DNA of 16,203 nt from an uncultured Lachnospiraceae bacterium (GCA_910580005.1 CAJTXH010000062.1:1-16203), one strand, 5' to 3'; counted from the first letter of the stretch, positions 1 through 8,111 are shown. Program-made: numbers and translations. The notes: generated from the sequence alone by a model not told the origin.

Positions 1-65
1 ATTTAATGAATTACATACCAATTTTCGACAATACACAGTTAAATCTACAGTCTCTTATAGTTGTA

Positions 66-144
66 AAAATATTATATAGCGGCAATGCCGCCTGGCAGGG
101 ATATAGCAGTTTTAATATGTTTTCTGCTATTAAATTCCTGCCAG
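66..144 (-). terminator. Possible terminator / double hairpin downstream of sipL-like gene
   Basis: Two inverted repeats follow the end of the sipL-like gene. The larger pairs 92-99 (CTGGCAGG) with 137-144 (CCTGCCAG), then 103-109 (ATAGCAG) with 124-130 (CTGCTAT), across a small asymmetric internal loop. The second is the 13-bp palindrome GCGGCAATGCCGC at 79-91. Read on the minus strand, a short T-rich stretch (70-65) follows after about 9 nt. The folds are seen directly. The terminator role is inferred, and the T tract is too far away and too short for a canonical intrinsic terminator. Confidence 0.35.
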
Positions 145-164
145 CATAATACCTGCAGGTTCTA

Positions 165-1766
165 TTATACGCCATCAACTATTTTCATAAGCAACAGGCG
201 GTCGCCTTTATGTATCTGGCTGGTGGTTAAACCATTTAATTCCATAATACTTTCAGGTGTAGTGTTGTATTCTTTGGCAATATCCCACAGGGTATCACTT
301 TCATTAGCAATGAAACCTGCAAGCCCTGGCATATCATTGAATTTTTCTAAATCAAGAGGGTTTTCAGTTATTCCTGTTATAGCATCCTGGTTTTTGCTGG
401 TGAATACCAGGGCACATATTGAAATAGTAATTTTTGCTTCTACTTCCTCTTTATCAATCATTATTAAGTTTATCTGGTTAATATCTGACTGTAATTCATA
501 GGAGTCATCATCAGAAATACCTTTAATTTCTACCAGATGGCTGAATGGGATAACACCTTTTGCCATGCTTAAAGGCCTGTCATCATTATCAGTTATATAA
601 AGTATATCAAGCGTTACAGCCCCTTCTATCTGTATTCCGTCCTCAGTTATTTCCTGTTCATCAATCTGTATTGTGCCACTGCTGCTGCATATTTGCAATA
701 TATTATCGTTGTTGTTTATATTAATATGGTCAGAAATCCTGACACTGCTCTGGTTTTTCATTAGTAGTTTTTCGTAATTAATATTTTCTTTGGTAAGCTG
801 TAAACTGCATGATGTAGAGTAGGCATCATCAAGTATTTCCAGTTCATCATCTTCATAAAATTTCATCTGGAGTTTTAATATAAGTTCAATGTCAAGAATC
901 CTGTTTTCGCCGTCTTCATCTGGTTTAGCTGAAGCTTCCCTGGATGAAACAGTAATTTCTATATCAGGTATCATATTTTCATTGCACCCATTACAGTTTA
1001 CAACACCATCAAACGGAATTTCAGTTTCCAGGTATTCAATGCGGCGTTCTTCTATTTCAGGGGTATAAAGTGCAAAAAGCAGCATATCCCCAATAATACG
1101 TATTCCATCTTCCACAATCCTTGTCTGTACATTTTGTGGAGTTATTTCATAATATAAAAGGGTATCGATAGCCGGTTTTCCTTTAGGAAGCACAGCTTCA
1201 TCACTTATCCTGAATATATCATTTTTCTGTAAAGCAAGCTGTGTATATGAAATTGTGTTAAATTTTTTATTAAGCCCTTCAGGTGGTATAGCTTCTTCCA
1301 TTCCTGCCCTTGCTGCATCTTCTGATATAATATCTGTACCTATAGTAATGTTTTTTTGCTCATTTTGGCAGCAGTCAAGGCTTAAAATTGCACGTATGCT
1401 AACCTTCCTTGAATTAATAAGGCTTGCCTGGCAGTCTTCCAGTTCAAAATGGCAGAATACATCATCAGTGGCAGTTACATTATCCATATTAATGGACTCG
1501 TTAAAAGGAATTTGCCCGTTTATATTATGTATAGGCCGTATATCATCATTGCTGGAATATAAAAGTGAAAATAAAAGGCTGCCACGTACAGTTACTTTTC
1601 CTTCAGATGGGCTTATATCGCTAACCTGTATTTTTCCCTGGGTTTTGACAAGTTTTTCAATATCAGGTTTAGTATCAGGGACATTCATATCATCTTCAAG
1701 TGTAGCCTGTATATTGCTTCTGCATTTTAGTTCATTTGTTTGTATTGTATGTGTTACAAGTTCCAT
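165..1766 (-). CDS. sipL: SipL-like spore-coat morphogenesis protein (DUF3794/SPOCS repeats plus C-terminal LysM)
   Basis: The product is 533 aa with no signal peptide or membrane segment. It contains repeated DUF3794 (SPOCS) modules at roughly residues 15-115, 175-260 and 335-415, each with an alternating beta pattern such as GKVTVRGSLLFSLLY. A C-terminal LysM at about 485-528 contains the hallmark ESDTLWDIAKEYN and GDRLLL. This layout and length match SipL of Clostridioides difficile, a cytoplasmic protein that binds SpoIVA and helps assemble coat and cortex around the forespore. The ATG at 1766 has GGAGG six bases upstream. The gene is divergent from the chemotaxis receptor, so the 185-bp gap must hold both promoters. 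I saw no convincing sporulation-sigma promoter. DUF3794 proteins also occur outside confirmed spore formers, so the role depends on the host. Confidence 0.85.
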   Translation of the reverse strand: MELVTHTIQTNELKCRSNIQATLEDDMNVPDTKPDIEKLVKTQGKIQVSDISPSEGKVTVRGSLLFSLLYSSNDDIRPIHNINGQIPFNESINMDNVTATDDVFCHFELEDCQASLINSRKVSIRAILSLDCCQNEQKNITIGTDIISEDAARAGMEEAIPPEGLNKKFNTISYTQLALQKNDIFRISDEAVLPKGKPAIDTLLYYEITPQNVQTRIVEDGIRIIGDMLLFALYTPEIEERRIEYLETEIPFDGVVNCNGCNENMIPDIEITVSSREASAKPDEDGENRILDIELILKLQMKFYEDDELEILDDAYSTSCSLQLTKENINYEKLLMKNQSSVRISDHININNNDNILQICSSSGTIQIDEQEITEDGIQIEGAVTLDILYITDNDDRPLSMAKGVIPFSHLVEIKGISDDDSYELQSDINQINLIMIDKEEVEAKITISICALVFTSKNQDAITGITENPLDLEKFNDMPGLAGFIANESDTLWDIAKEYNTTPESIMELNGLTTSQIHKGDRLLLMKIVDGV

Positions 1767-1810
1767 TAAAAACCTCCGTTTCTATAATTGTGTATTAATA
1801 AGCTGGATAA

Positions 1811-1840
1811 TAAACCTCTAGAGTAATAAAGCCAGATATT
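1811..1840 (+). promoter_or_regulatory. Weak candidate sigma-D (flagellar) promoter for the chemotaxis receptor
   Basis: TAAA at 1811-1814 is followed after 16 nt by GCCAGATAT, starting at 1831. The sigma-28/sigma-D consensus is TAAA-N15-GCCGATAA, so this is one base off in spacing and has one inserted A in the -10 element. A TATAAT at 1890-1895 is nearer the gene but has no recognisable -35 at 16-18 bp. The motif is visible; its function is a guess supported only by the chemotaxis gene downstream. Confidence 0.2.
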
Positions 1841-1951
1841 ATAAACGTAAAAAAATACGAAAATAATAGATTTTACAGCATATTAATGATATAATAAATA
1901 TATGCACCTATGCTGGATTTATGCAATATTCTAATAAGTGGAGGAAAATTC

Positions 1952-3706
1952 ATGGATGTGATGGGGAAAAACAATGGAAATGTACAACACAGAAAACAGA
2001 AACCCAGGTTGTCCCTGGCTGGAAAGATATTAATAATGTCTATAATTCCAACCCTGGTTATGGGGATTGTTCTTACTGTTGTTGGCATCAGGGGTATAAG
2101 GGAAGGGATGCAGGAGGAAGTTTTTGCTTCACTGGAGGCTATAGCAGTAAGTGTTGATGCTGCCTATACAGCTATTGATGCAGGTGATTACTCATTATCT
2201 GGTAGCAATATGATGAAAGGCTCACTAGATGTTACAGGAAATGAAAAACTTATTGATAGTTTTACAGAGGGCAATGATAAAGAGGTTACATTATTTTATG
2301 GAGATGTAAGATATGCAACAACGCTTGCCGATGATGAAACAGGGGAAAGGATTCTTGGGACAACTGCTGACCCAGATGTGTACAAAAGAGTCACAGGCAA
2401 TAAGGAGATTGTACATCTGACGGATATCGTGGTAAACCATGTAAATTATTATGCATGTTATATGCCAATGTATAATTCTGATAAAAGTATAGCAGGCATG
2501 TATTTTGTTGGCCAGCCGGCAGACAGTGTTGAGTCATTTTTAGCTTCAAAAACCAGGTCAGTTATTATTGCATGGATTTTAATATTAATATTATCTGTCC
2601 TGCTGATACTTTTACTTACAATAAGAATAAAAAAGGGAATTATTGCAGCAGAAAATGCTGTTTCCAGAATTGCTGGGGGAGTCCTTAATGAGCCTGTTGA
2701 TAAAGGAGGGCTTAAAAGAAGTGATGAACTTGGTGATATGATGAGAAGCGTAAACAGGATGCAGCAGGAACTTATAAATGTAGTATCAAATATTAAAAAT
2801 TCTATCGGCATTTTAAAGAATGAAGGTAATGAACTTAATAATATGGCATCGCAGACAAGCACAACAGCTAATGAACTGGAACTGGCTGTAGATGGCATTG
2901 CAAAAAGCGTTGTTTCACAAGCGGATGATGTGGAAAATGCGTCAGGGAAAATTGATACTATTGGTGAAATGATTGGTGGCATAGTTGGCTCAGTCCATAA
3001 CCTTGACAGCATTTCAGGAGAAATGAAGAGTAATGGTGATGATGCAATGGTTATTGTTAACAAGCTAGCTGAATCTAATAATGCAACAATGGATGCAATT
3101 GGGAAAATTGGAAGAATGGTAAATGCCACCAATGAGTCAGCGGCAAGGATTAGTGATGCAATACAGCTTATTACTTCTATCGCAGAAGAAACTAATCTCT
3201 TATCCCTTAATGCATCAATTGAAGCAGCAAGGGCTGGCGAGCAGGGAAGGGGATTTGCGGTTGTTGCATCACAGATACAAAAACTTGCAGAGCAGTCAAA
3301 CGAGTCCGCAGGAAGCATTGCAGAAACTATTAATGAGCTTCTTGAAGATTCTAAAAATACTGTGGCTGTTATGGAAGAAGTATGTGACATTGTTAATAAA
3401 CAGCAGGAAAAGTTTGAACAGACAAGGAAACAGTTTGCCAATGTACATACAGGCATAGACAAGTCACGTAAAGAAGCGGCAGACATAAGGGTTAAAATAG
3501 ATGCATGTGACCAGGAGAAAACGGGAATAGTACAGATTATTTCCAACTTGTCATCAGTTTCAGAGGAAAATGCTTCTGCTGCTGAGGAGACGGCAAGTTC
3601 TGTACAGGAACTTAATTCTACAATTAGTACACTTGCTGCTTCAGCAGGCAGTTTGCAGAGTTTATCAGAAGAGCTCCAGAGGAGTGTAGATATATTTAAA
3701 TTATAG
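1952..3706 (+). CDS. Methyl-accepting chemotaxis protein with extracellular Cache-type sensor
   Basis: The product is a 584-aa transmembrane chemoreceptor. TM1 is at about residues 25-46. An extracytoplasmic domain of about 155 aa (47-203) has the pattern of a single Cache module, with segments such as VTLFYGDVRYATT and ACYMPMYN. TM2 is at about 204-225 and HAMP at about 226-280. A long signalling coiled coil has its conserved hairpin tip at about 411-439, including EETNLLSLNASIEAARAGEQ, the site that contacts CheA and CheW. The start is ATG 1952, because GGAGG at 1940-1944 sits seven bases before it; an in-frame ATG at 1910 has no ribosome site. A GNAT acetyltransferase follows 11 bp later, probably co-transcribed. 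The ligand is unknown. No C-terminal CheB/CheR-tethering pentapeptide is evident; the protein ends SVDIFKL. Confidence 0.93.
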   Translation: MDVMGKNNGNVQHRKQKPRLSLAGKILIMSIIPTLVMGIVLTVVGIRGIREGMQEEVFASLEAIAVSVDAAYTAIDAGDYSLSGSNMMKGSLDVTGNEKLIDSFTEGNDKEVTLFYGDVRYATTLADDETGERILGTTADPDVYKRVTGNKEIVHLTDIVVNHVNYYACYMPMYNSDKSIAGMYFVGQPADSVESFLASKTRSVIIAWILILILSVLLILLLTIRIKKGIIAAENAVSRIAGGVLNEPVDKGGLKRSDELGDMMRSVNRMQQELINVVSNIKNSIGILKNEGNELNNMASQTSTTANELELAVDGIAKSVVSQADDVENASGKIDTIGEMIGGIVGSVHNLDSISGEMKSNGDDAMVIVNKLAESNNATMDAIGKIGRMVNATNESAARISDAIQLITSIAEETNLLSLNASIEAARAGEQGRGFAVVASQIQKLAEQSNESAGSIAETINELLEDSKNTVAVMEEVCDIVNKQQEKFEQTRKQFANVHTGIDKSRKEAADIRVKIDACDQEKTGIVQIISNLSSVSEENASAAEETASSVQELNSTISTLAASAGSLQSLSEELQRSVDIFKL

Positions 3707-3717
3707 GAGGGAAAAAT

Positions 3718-4182
3718 ATGGAAGGCACACCGCCAGATGAAATAGTATTTACAAATAATATATCAGTAGATGATTATAATGCTTTAAGGAAGGCGGTTAG
3801 CTGGATAAAGGTAACAGAGAAAAGGGCATCCATAGCAATTAATAACTCGTTTTACCTGTGTGTTGCCCTTTGTGGAGGTAAACCTGCTGGCATGGCAAGG
3901 ATAGTTAGTGATGGCGGGTATACATACTTTATTACTGATGTAATTGTACACCCCGATTACCAGGGATACCATATTGGCACAGAACTTATAAGCAGGGTGC
4001 TTGATTATATAAGGAAAGATGTACTTGATGGTGAAACTGTAATGATAAGCCTTATGGCAGCATATGGCAGGGAAAGCTTTTATGAGCGTTTTGGCTTCCA
4101 TACAAGACCATATGGAAACCATGGGCCGGGAATGTCTATGTGGGTATCAAGGGATATAACAGGAAGTGTAATAACATTATAA
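3718..4182 (+). CDS. GNAT-family N-acetyltransferase
   Basis: The product is a 154-aa single-domain GNAT protein. Motif A, which binds the acetyl-CoA pyrophosphate, is visible at about residues 77-100 as DVIVHPDYQGYHIGTELI, with the Q-G-x-x-x-G/T signature. The late segment YGRESFYERFGFHTRPYG matches the usual C-terminal FYxxxGF motif. A GGAGGG Shine-Dalgarno lies seven to eight bases before the ATG, and the gene starts 11 bp after the chemoreceptor stop, so the two are likely one transcript. Family recognition is firm, but the acyl acceptor cannot be read from sequence. It ends 16 bp before a convergent small gene with no terminator hairpin visible between them. Confidence 0.88.
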   Translation: MEGTPPDEIVFTNNISVDDYNALRKAVSWIKVTEKRASIAINNSFYLCVALCGGKPAGMARIVSDGGYTYFITDVIVHPDYQGYHIGTELISRVLDYIRKDVLDGETVMISLMAAYGRESFYERFGFHTRPYGNHGPGMSMWVSRDITGSVITL

Positions 4183-4198
4183 ATAAAAATGTCTGGTT

Positions 4199-4375
4199 TT
4201 ATATAAATTTATTAAGGTCTTTGTTATATTTATATCCAATAGATAAAAGCTGGCGTGTAACCTGCGTTTCCTCTATACATAATGATTTGCACAGTTCACC
4301 AAGGGATGGGTAGAAATCCCTTAATTGTGTATTTATATAACTTAAAAGTATTACAGGGTCTTTTGGCAGTTCCAT
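4199..4375 (-). CDS. DUF4250 domain small protein
   Basis: This 58-aa ORF starts MELPKDPVILLSYINTQLRD and ends near LSIGYKYNKDLNKFI. The opening PKDPVxLLSxxNTxLRD and the ending IGYxYxxxxNKF are the recognisable ends of DUF4250, a small protein family common in clostridia. GAGG lies seven bases upstream of the ATG at 4375. It lies 83 bp downstream of murG on the same strand, so it could be co-transcribed, although a hairpin occupies the gap. The function is unknown. The predicted helical content and a short SLGELCKSL stretch resemble a degenerate helix-turn-helix, which is inference only. Confidence 0.75.
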   Translation of the reverse strand: MELPKDPVILLSYINTQLRDFYPSLGELCKSLCIEETQVTRQLLSIGYKYNKDLNKFI

Positions 4376-4407
4376 ATTAACCTCATTTCTATGCTGGTTA
4401 TAATATT

Positions 4408-4448
4408 CCAGCAGCGCACTAAAGAAACATTGCCTGGTGTGCTGCTGG
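4408..4448. terminator. Strong hairpin between murG and DUF4250 gene
   Basis: CCAGCAGCGCAC (4408-4419) pairs with GTGTGCTGCTGG (4437-4448), a 12-bp stem with one G-T wobble and a 17-nt loop. On the plus strand it is followed by GTTTTAC, so it could stop transcripts coming out of the chemoreceptor/GNAT unit. On the minus strand it lies just after the murG stop, but with an A/T-mixed tail rather than a T run. The structure is seen; the direction and role are inferred. Confidence 0.4.
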
Positions 4449-4458
4449 GTTTTACATA

Positions 4459-5535
4459 TTATTTACGTTTGCGGCTGGCGGCTTCATTTAACAGTCCTGT
4501 GATTTTTTCAATAGAATTATTCAGCCTGCTTTGTTTCATAGCTTTAATATATGTTTCTTTATTTGCATATGCTTTAAGTATTGCATCATATAAATTTCCG
4601 CTTGTTACATCTTTTTCCTGTATAACTATACTGTAACCCTGTTTTTCAAATGATGCAGCATTAAGTATCTGGTCGCCACGGCTGGCCTCAGCGGAAAGTG
4701 GGATAAGTATATTTGGTTTCCTGAGTGCAAGTATTTCACATATTGCATTGGCGCCAGCCCTTGAAAGCATTATGTCAGCAGCCGCCATAAGGCTGCTTAA
4801 TTCTTCATTAATATATTCAAATTGTGCATAGCCTTTTGTATTTTCAAGTGAATTGTCAAGCTTTCCTTTGCCACACAGGTGTATTACCTGGAACTTGTTT
4901 AGAAGCTTTGGAAGAAGCTTGCGTACTGCATCATTTACCGCAACAGCACCAAGGCTTCCGCCTATTACAAGGATAACGGGTTTAGTATTATCAAACCCAC
5001 AGAAGGCAAGCCCTTTGTCCCTGTCACCATGAAAAAGTTCTTCTCTTATTGGAGAGCCAGTCAGGACTGCTTTTTCTTGTGGAAGGTATTTTAATGTTTC
5101 AGGGAAATTAGTGCATACCCTTACAGCACAAGGGATACATATTTTATTTGCGAGTCCTGGGGTCATATCAGATTCATGTATAATGCATGGAATCCTTCTG
5201 GATTTGGCAGCAAGCACAACAGGGACTGCTACAAAACCACCCTTTGAAAATACAACATCAGGTTTAATCTTTCCCAGGATATGCCTTGCCTGGGCAAGAC
5301 CTTTTACAACCTTGAATGGGTCGCTTAAGTTCTTTATATCTATATATCTGCGTAATTTGCCACTTGAAATGCCATAATATGGTATATTTAATTCTTCAAT
5401 AAGTTTTTTCTCAATACCATCATAAGAACCGATATAATGTATCTCATAGCCTTCTTTTTTTAATGCTGGTATTAGCGCAATATTTGGGGTTACATGGCCA
5501 GCAGTGCCACCCCCGGTTAAAACAATTTTCTTCAT
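4459..5535 (-). CDS. murG: MurG-type UDP-GlcNAc:lipid I GlcNAc transferase
   Basis: This 358-aa GT28-family glycosyltransferase should add GlcNAc to lipid I to make lipid II at the inner face of the cytoplasmic membrane. The glycine-rich N-terminal loop GGGTAGHVTPN is at residues 8-18. The acceptor-domain segments FSKGGFVAVP (96-105) and IHESDMTPGLAN (119-130) are present. The second glycine-rich loop GGSLGAVAVN is at about 197. The donor-binding region SRAGANAICE and IPLSAEASRGDQILNA follows in the C-terminal half. The start is ATG 5535, preceded by AAGGAGCT; upstream in-frame codons run into the intergenic repeat and should be ignored. It stands alone rather than in a division/cell-wall cluster, as do the stand-alone MurG copies of many clostridia. 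It might be a second MurG rather than the essential one. Confidence 0.9.
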   Translation of the reverse strand: MKKIVLTGGGTAGHVTPNIALIPALKKEGYEIHYIGSYDGIEKKLIEELNIPYYGISSGKLRRYIDIKNLSDPFKVVKGLAQARHILGKIKPDVVFSKGGFVAVPVVLAAKSRRIPCIIHESDMTPGLANKICIPCAVRVCTNFPETLKYLPQEKAVLTGSPIREELFHGDRDKGLAFCGFDNTKPVILVIGGSLGAVAVNDAVRKLLPKLLNKFQVIHLCGKGKLDNSLENTKGYAQFEYINEELSSLMAAADIMLSRAGANAICEILALRKPNILIPLSAEASRGDQILNAASFEKQGYSIVIQEKDVTSGNLYDAILKAYANKETYIKAMKQSRLNNSIEKITGLLNEAASRKRK

Positions 5536-5592
5536 GTTATGTAGCTCCTTTTTATATAGTGCCAAGAATACATAATTAATAATTGCGCTTAT

Positions 5593-5621
5593 ATTATAAT
5601 ACAAAATATTATATGCTGCAA
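5593..5621 (-). promoter_or_regulatory. Sigma-A promoter for murG
   Basis: Read on the minus strand there is TTGCAG (5621-5616), a 17-bp spacer and a perfect TATAAT (5598-5593). Transcription would begin about 50 nt before the murG ATG at 5535. Both hexamers and the ideal spacing are seen directly; no regulator site is apparent. Confidence 0.65.
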
Positions 5622-5640
5622 TGGTAAGTGTGTAAGAAAT

Positions 5641-5782
5641 AATAGTAACAAACCAGTGCTGAAAGCACTGGTTATGTACACATTTTGCACAAAAAATATG
5701 CAAAATGGCACTGTAAAACTCATATTTTTGACGAAAAACTTGCCAAAAATCCTCGAATTTTACTGAAGACTGAACTGTTACA
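5641..5782 (-). repeat. Dispersed intergenic repeat, copy A (incomplete)
   Basis: This copy shares an identical 33-bp core (5664-5696) with the reverse complement of 14757-14789 in copy B. It also shares more diverged flanks, including an AAATTCGAGGATTTTTGG-like segment near 5740-5762. A hairpin of AACCAGTGCT (5651-5660) and AGCACTGGTT (5664-5673) with a 3-nt loop lies at one end. Compared with copy B it carries about 40 extra bases inside and lacks the second terminal hairpin. It sits between the stop of the ABC operon (5798) and the murG promoter. Its TTC-loop hairpin may help end the ABC operon transcript. Confidence 0.75.
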
Positions 5783-5797
5783 AGTAAACGCACAATT

Positions 5798-6310
5798 TTA
5801 TAGAATTGCTGCCCGCCTGCGTTTGTATATTATTATGGATAAAATTATAAAATATATTATCCCTGATATTACAGGTAAAAGTAAAAGAACATCAAAAAAT
5901 TTGCAGCTGTATTTATATACGCAATATGCCCTGTATATAAATGCCAGTATTTGTGCCGGCAGTATATGGATTATTATAAACCTTGCTAAAATTATAATTT
6001 TGGCAAGAAACAGCATATCCATATCTACAGGAATAAATTGATATTTTAAAAATATATTTTGCATAGTTCCATTTTCTTTTACAGCATATAAATAATTATA
6101 CAAGAACCATATAGATATATATCCAATCCATAAGAAAATATAACTATAAAGTATGTCAAAGGTTCCATCAACATGTATGGCAACAGGTATTGTAATTGTG
6201 TAAATTATTGTAAGTATATAAAAAATATAATAAGTACCAAAGGTTTCCTTTTTACGGCGTTCTTTCATTTCAAATATTTCTTTGTAAACAAGTTGTTTTA
6301 GTGTAAGCAT
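5798..6310 (-). CDS. Integral membrane protein, probable ABC-2-type permease subunit
   Basis: The product is a 170-aa, very hydrophobic protein with about four to five predicted helices. Examples are FGTYYIFYILTIIYTITIPV, LYSYIFLWIGYISIWFLYNY, IIILARFIIIHILPAQILAF and LLLPVISGIIYFIILSIIIY. The N-terminal region MLTLKQLVYKEIFEMKERRK is basic and probably cytoplasmic. No family was recognised by motif; the permease call rests on topology and on coupling to the ATPase. Its ATG shares one base with the ATPase stop (TAATG at 6312-6308), with GGAAGGAG just upstream, so translational coupling is likely. It is smaller than typical ABC-2 permeases (about 220-260 aa), so it may act as a dimer or pair with the other membrane protein of the operon. 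It is the last gene of the operon. Confidence 0.65.
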   Translation of the reverse strand: MLTLKQLVYKEIFEMKERRKKETFGTYYIFYILTIIYTITIPVAIHVDGTFDILYSYIFLWIGYISIWFLYNYLYAVKENGTMQNIFLKYQFIPVDMDMLFLAKIIILARFIIIHILPAQILAFIYRAYCVYKYSCKFFDVLLLLPVISGIIYFIILSIIIYKRRRAAIL

Positions 6311-6957
6311 TAAATAATCTCCTTCCAGCTGCATTTCCCATTTTCTATTGTAATTAAATAATCTGCAATTTGTGCCAGGTTTTCTGTTACATTATCAGAA
6401 ATAAGTATTGTAGTCATATATTCTGCAACAAATTCCTGAAGGATTTTAAAGAAATCTGTTTTAAATACAGGGTCTAAACCTGCAGCTGGCTCGTCCATTA
6501 TAAGCAAAGCTGGTTTATATGCAGCAGAAAAGGCAAGCTGGAATTTTATCCTTTCACCTTTTGAAAGGTTTCCTATATTCTGGCTTAAGGGAATATCCAG
6601 TTTTTTTAGAAATTTACGATATATCTCTTTATCCCAGTTTTTATAAAAGGGTGAGAAATATTCTTCATTTTTAAGTGCATCTTCACTTTCATAAAAAATT
6701 CTTTTTTCTGAGATAACACCTGTAGCTGCAAGCACTTTCTGGCGTTCTTTTACTACATCATAACCATTAATTGTGATAGTCCCGTTCATTTTTGGAAAGC
6801 ATCCAAGAACCATTTTAAGAAATGTACTTTTTCCTGCACCATTTGCACCAGTTATACCAATAATAAATCCTTCTGGGATTTCAACGTTTGCAGCAGATAA
6901 TGTAAAGCCTTTAAAACTTACAGATGCTTCCTGTATTTTAATAAGTATATTTTCCAT
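6310..6957 (-). CDS. ABC transporter ATP-binding protein with altered H-loop
   Basis: This 215-aa nucleotide-binding subunit has Walker A GANGAGKST at 37-45, an ABC signature LSKGE at 131-135, and Walker B LLIMDEP at 151-157 with D-loop GLDP. At the H-loop the expected SSH reads ISDNV, so the switch histidine is replaced by Asn189, and no clear Q-loop Gln is seen near residue 84. The protein belongs to the YtrB-like group of ATPases found with GntR regulators. ATG 6957 was chosen because GAGG lies seven bases before it; the in-frame GTG at 6969 is itself part of that ribosome site. It follows the gntR gene by 84 bp and is coupled to the downstream membrane protein. The substrate is unknown. 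Confidence 0.87.
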   Translation of the reverse strand: MENILIKIQEASVSFKGFTLSAANVEIPEGFIIGITGANGAGKSTFLKMVLGCFPKMNGTITINGYDVVKERQKVLAATGVISEKRIFYESEDALKNEEYFSPFYKNWDKEIYRKFLKKLDIPLSQNIGNLSKGERIKFQLAFSAAYKPALLIMDEPAAGLDPVFKTDFFKILQEFVAEYMTTILISDNVTENLAQIADYLITIENGKCSWKEII

Positions 6958-7041
6958 GTTTTTCCTCACTTCTACGCTGTTTTTTTGCTTTTCAATCTAT
7001 AAGACGCTGTTTATGTATTATTACGAATATGCAACTTTAAG

Positions 7042-7416
7042 TTATTTTTCTTCATACAATATCTGCACTAACCCAATAATATCATCAAGCCCCATTCCTG
7101 CATTTTTGCTTTCTTTTATTAAATCAAGCAGCCGGTTTTCTATGTTCATTATCTGTTTTTCACGAAGGTGGCCGTTATTCTGGCAGCATACATAAAAACC
7201 TTTGCCCTTCCTGGCTTCAATTACACCTTCCTTTTCAAGCTCTTCATATGCACGTTTTGTGGTTATAACACTAACTTGCAGGTCTTTAGCCAGTACCCTG
7301 ATAGAAGGTATACCTTCGCCTGGTTTTAATTGACCATTTATAACTGCATCACGTATCTGGTTTATAATCTGCTCATAAATAGGCATGTTTTTTGTTGTAG
7401 AGATTAATATTTTCAT
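7042..7416 (-). CDS. GntR-family transcriptional regulator, YtrA subfamily
   Basis: The 124-aa protein has a GntR winged helix at residues 11-77, visible as PIYEQIINQIRDAVINGQLK, then PSIRVLAKDL, TKRAYEELEKEGV and GKGFYV. A short helical C-terminal tail of about 45 aa replaces the large effector domains of other GntR classes, which is the mark of the YtrA subfamily. YtrA proteins usually repress their own operons encoding ABC exporters and respond to cell-envelope stress. Here the gene sits between two ATPase/membrane-protein pairs in one operon. GAGG lies eight bases before the ATG. The likely target is the 52-bp palindrome covering the operon promoter at 8998-9049, which is inference from position and symmetry. 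Confidence 0.9.
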   Translation of the reverse strand: MKILISTTKNMPIYEQIINQIRDAVINGQLKPGEGIPSIRVLAKDLQVSVITTKRAYEELEKEGVIEARKGKGFYVCCQNNGHLREKQIMNIENRLLDLIKESKNAGMGLDDIIGLVQILYEEK

Positions 7417-7439
7417 ATATTACCTCATTTCCATGTTCT

Positions 7440-8111
7440 TTAAAAAAGTTTATAATTATTATTCTGTATCCTTAATTCATAATCGGAATAAAATTCAAGC
7501 ATATTTTTAAAATGTTTTTTGTAACAATATAATGAAACAAGAACTGCAGAAATAACAATAACCACAGCGATTATATATGTAAATATATCAGGATTTGTTT
7601 CTGTAACAATAGAAGCAGTAATTGAAGAGTCTGCAAGCATAATTATATTTATAAGCAGTCCTGTAAATTTATAATTTTTCCTATTTAGCAGATTAAAATA
7701 TTTAAAGTGCCCTGCTGCAAATAATAGGAAATATGTTACAGTTATCACAAATATAGATTTGCCAAGGTTATAAATACTTCTGTTAATAATTGATGTTATT
7801 AATTCAGGAGATACAACAATTGCTGATGTTATAATCCATATAGTAAAATGGTTATATAAAAATAGTTTCTTTTGCAGTGCTATTCTTTCACTTTTAGAAA
7901 ATGGTGCAATAAATATATAATCTGGGATTTTGGTATCATAAAATTCTAATGCAAATATAAAAAAGGAAAATGGGTAATACATGTTTTCAATAACTTCCAG
8001 TTTATTATTTAAAGCAATACTGGCAATAGTAAAGGCTATATAGTAAAAGAATATATAACATAAATAATTAGCTGCTGATATTAATAAAGTTCTTTGCAAT
8101 ATTTTTGGCAT
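7440..8111 (-). CDS. Integral membrane protein, probable ABC-2-type permease subunit
   Basis: The product is a 223-aa hydrophobic protein with about six predicted helices, including YLCYIFFYYIAFTIASIAL, FTIWIITSAIVVSPELI, IFVITVTYFLLFAAG and YIIAVVIVISAVLVSLYCY. No catalytic motif was recognised. The context, directly after and overlapping an ABC ATPase by 44 bp, supports a transporter membrane subunit. Two ATGs compete: 8117 is only two bases from AGGAGG (8125-8120), while 8111 is eight bases away, so 8111 is the better start. It ends 23 bp before the gntR start. The charged segment FSKSERIALQKK could be the cytoplasmic coupling loop, which is speculation. Confidence 0.68.
   Translation of the reverse strand: MPKILQRTLLISAANYLCYIFFYYIAFTIASIALNNKLEVIENMYYPFSFFIFALEFYDTKIPDYIFIAPFSKSERIALQKKLFLYNHFTIWIITSAIVVSPELITSIINRSIYNLGKSIFVITVTYFLLFAAGHFKYFNLLNRKNYKFTGLLINIIMLADSSITASIVTETNPDIFTYIIAVVIVISAVLVSLYCYKKHFKNMLEFYSDYELRIQNNNYKLF

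Noticed and set aside
85..501. Plus-strand open frame over the 3' end of the sipL-like gene
   Set aside because: It is antisense to a well-supported gene and has no ribosome site or family resemblance.
2458..3546. Long minus-strand frame of 362 codons within the chemoreceptor gene
   Set aside because: It is a shadow of the coiled-coil coding sequence; the Ser/Ile-rich composition mirrors the receptor codons, and there is no ribosome site.
5536..5793. N-terminal extension of MurG through the intergenic repeat
   Set aside because: MurG proteins begin a few residues before GGGTAGH; AAGGAGCT precedes ATG 5535, and the upstream part is promoter and repeat.
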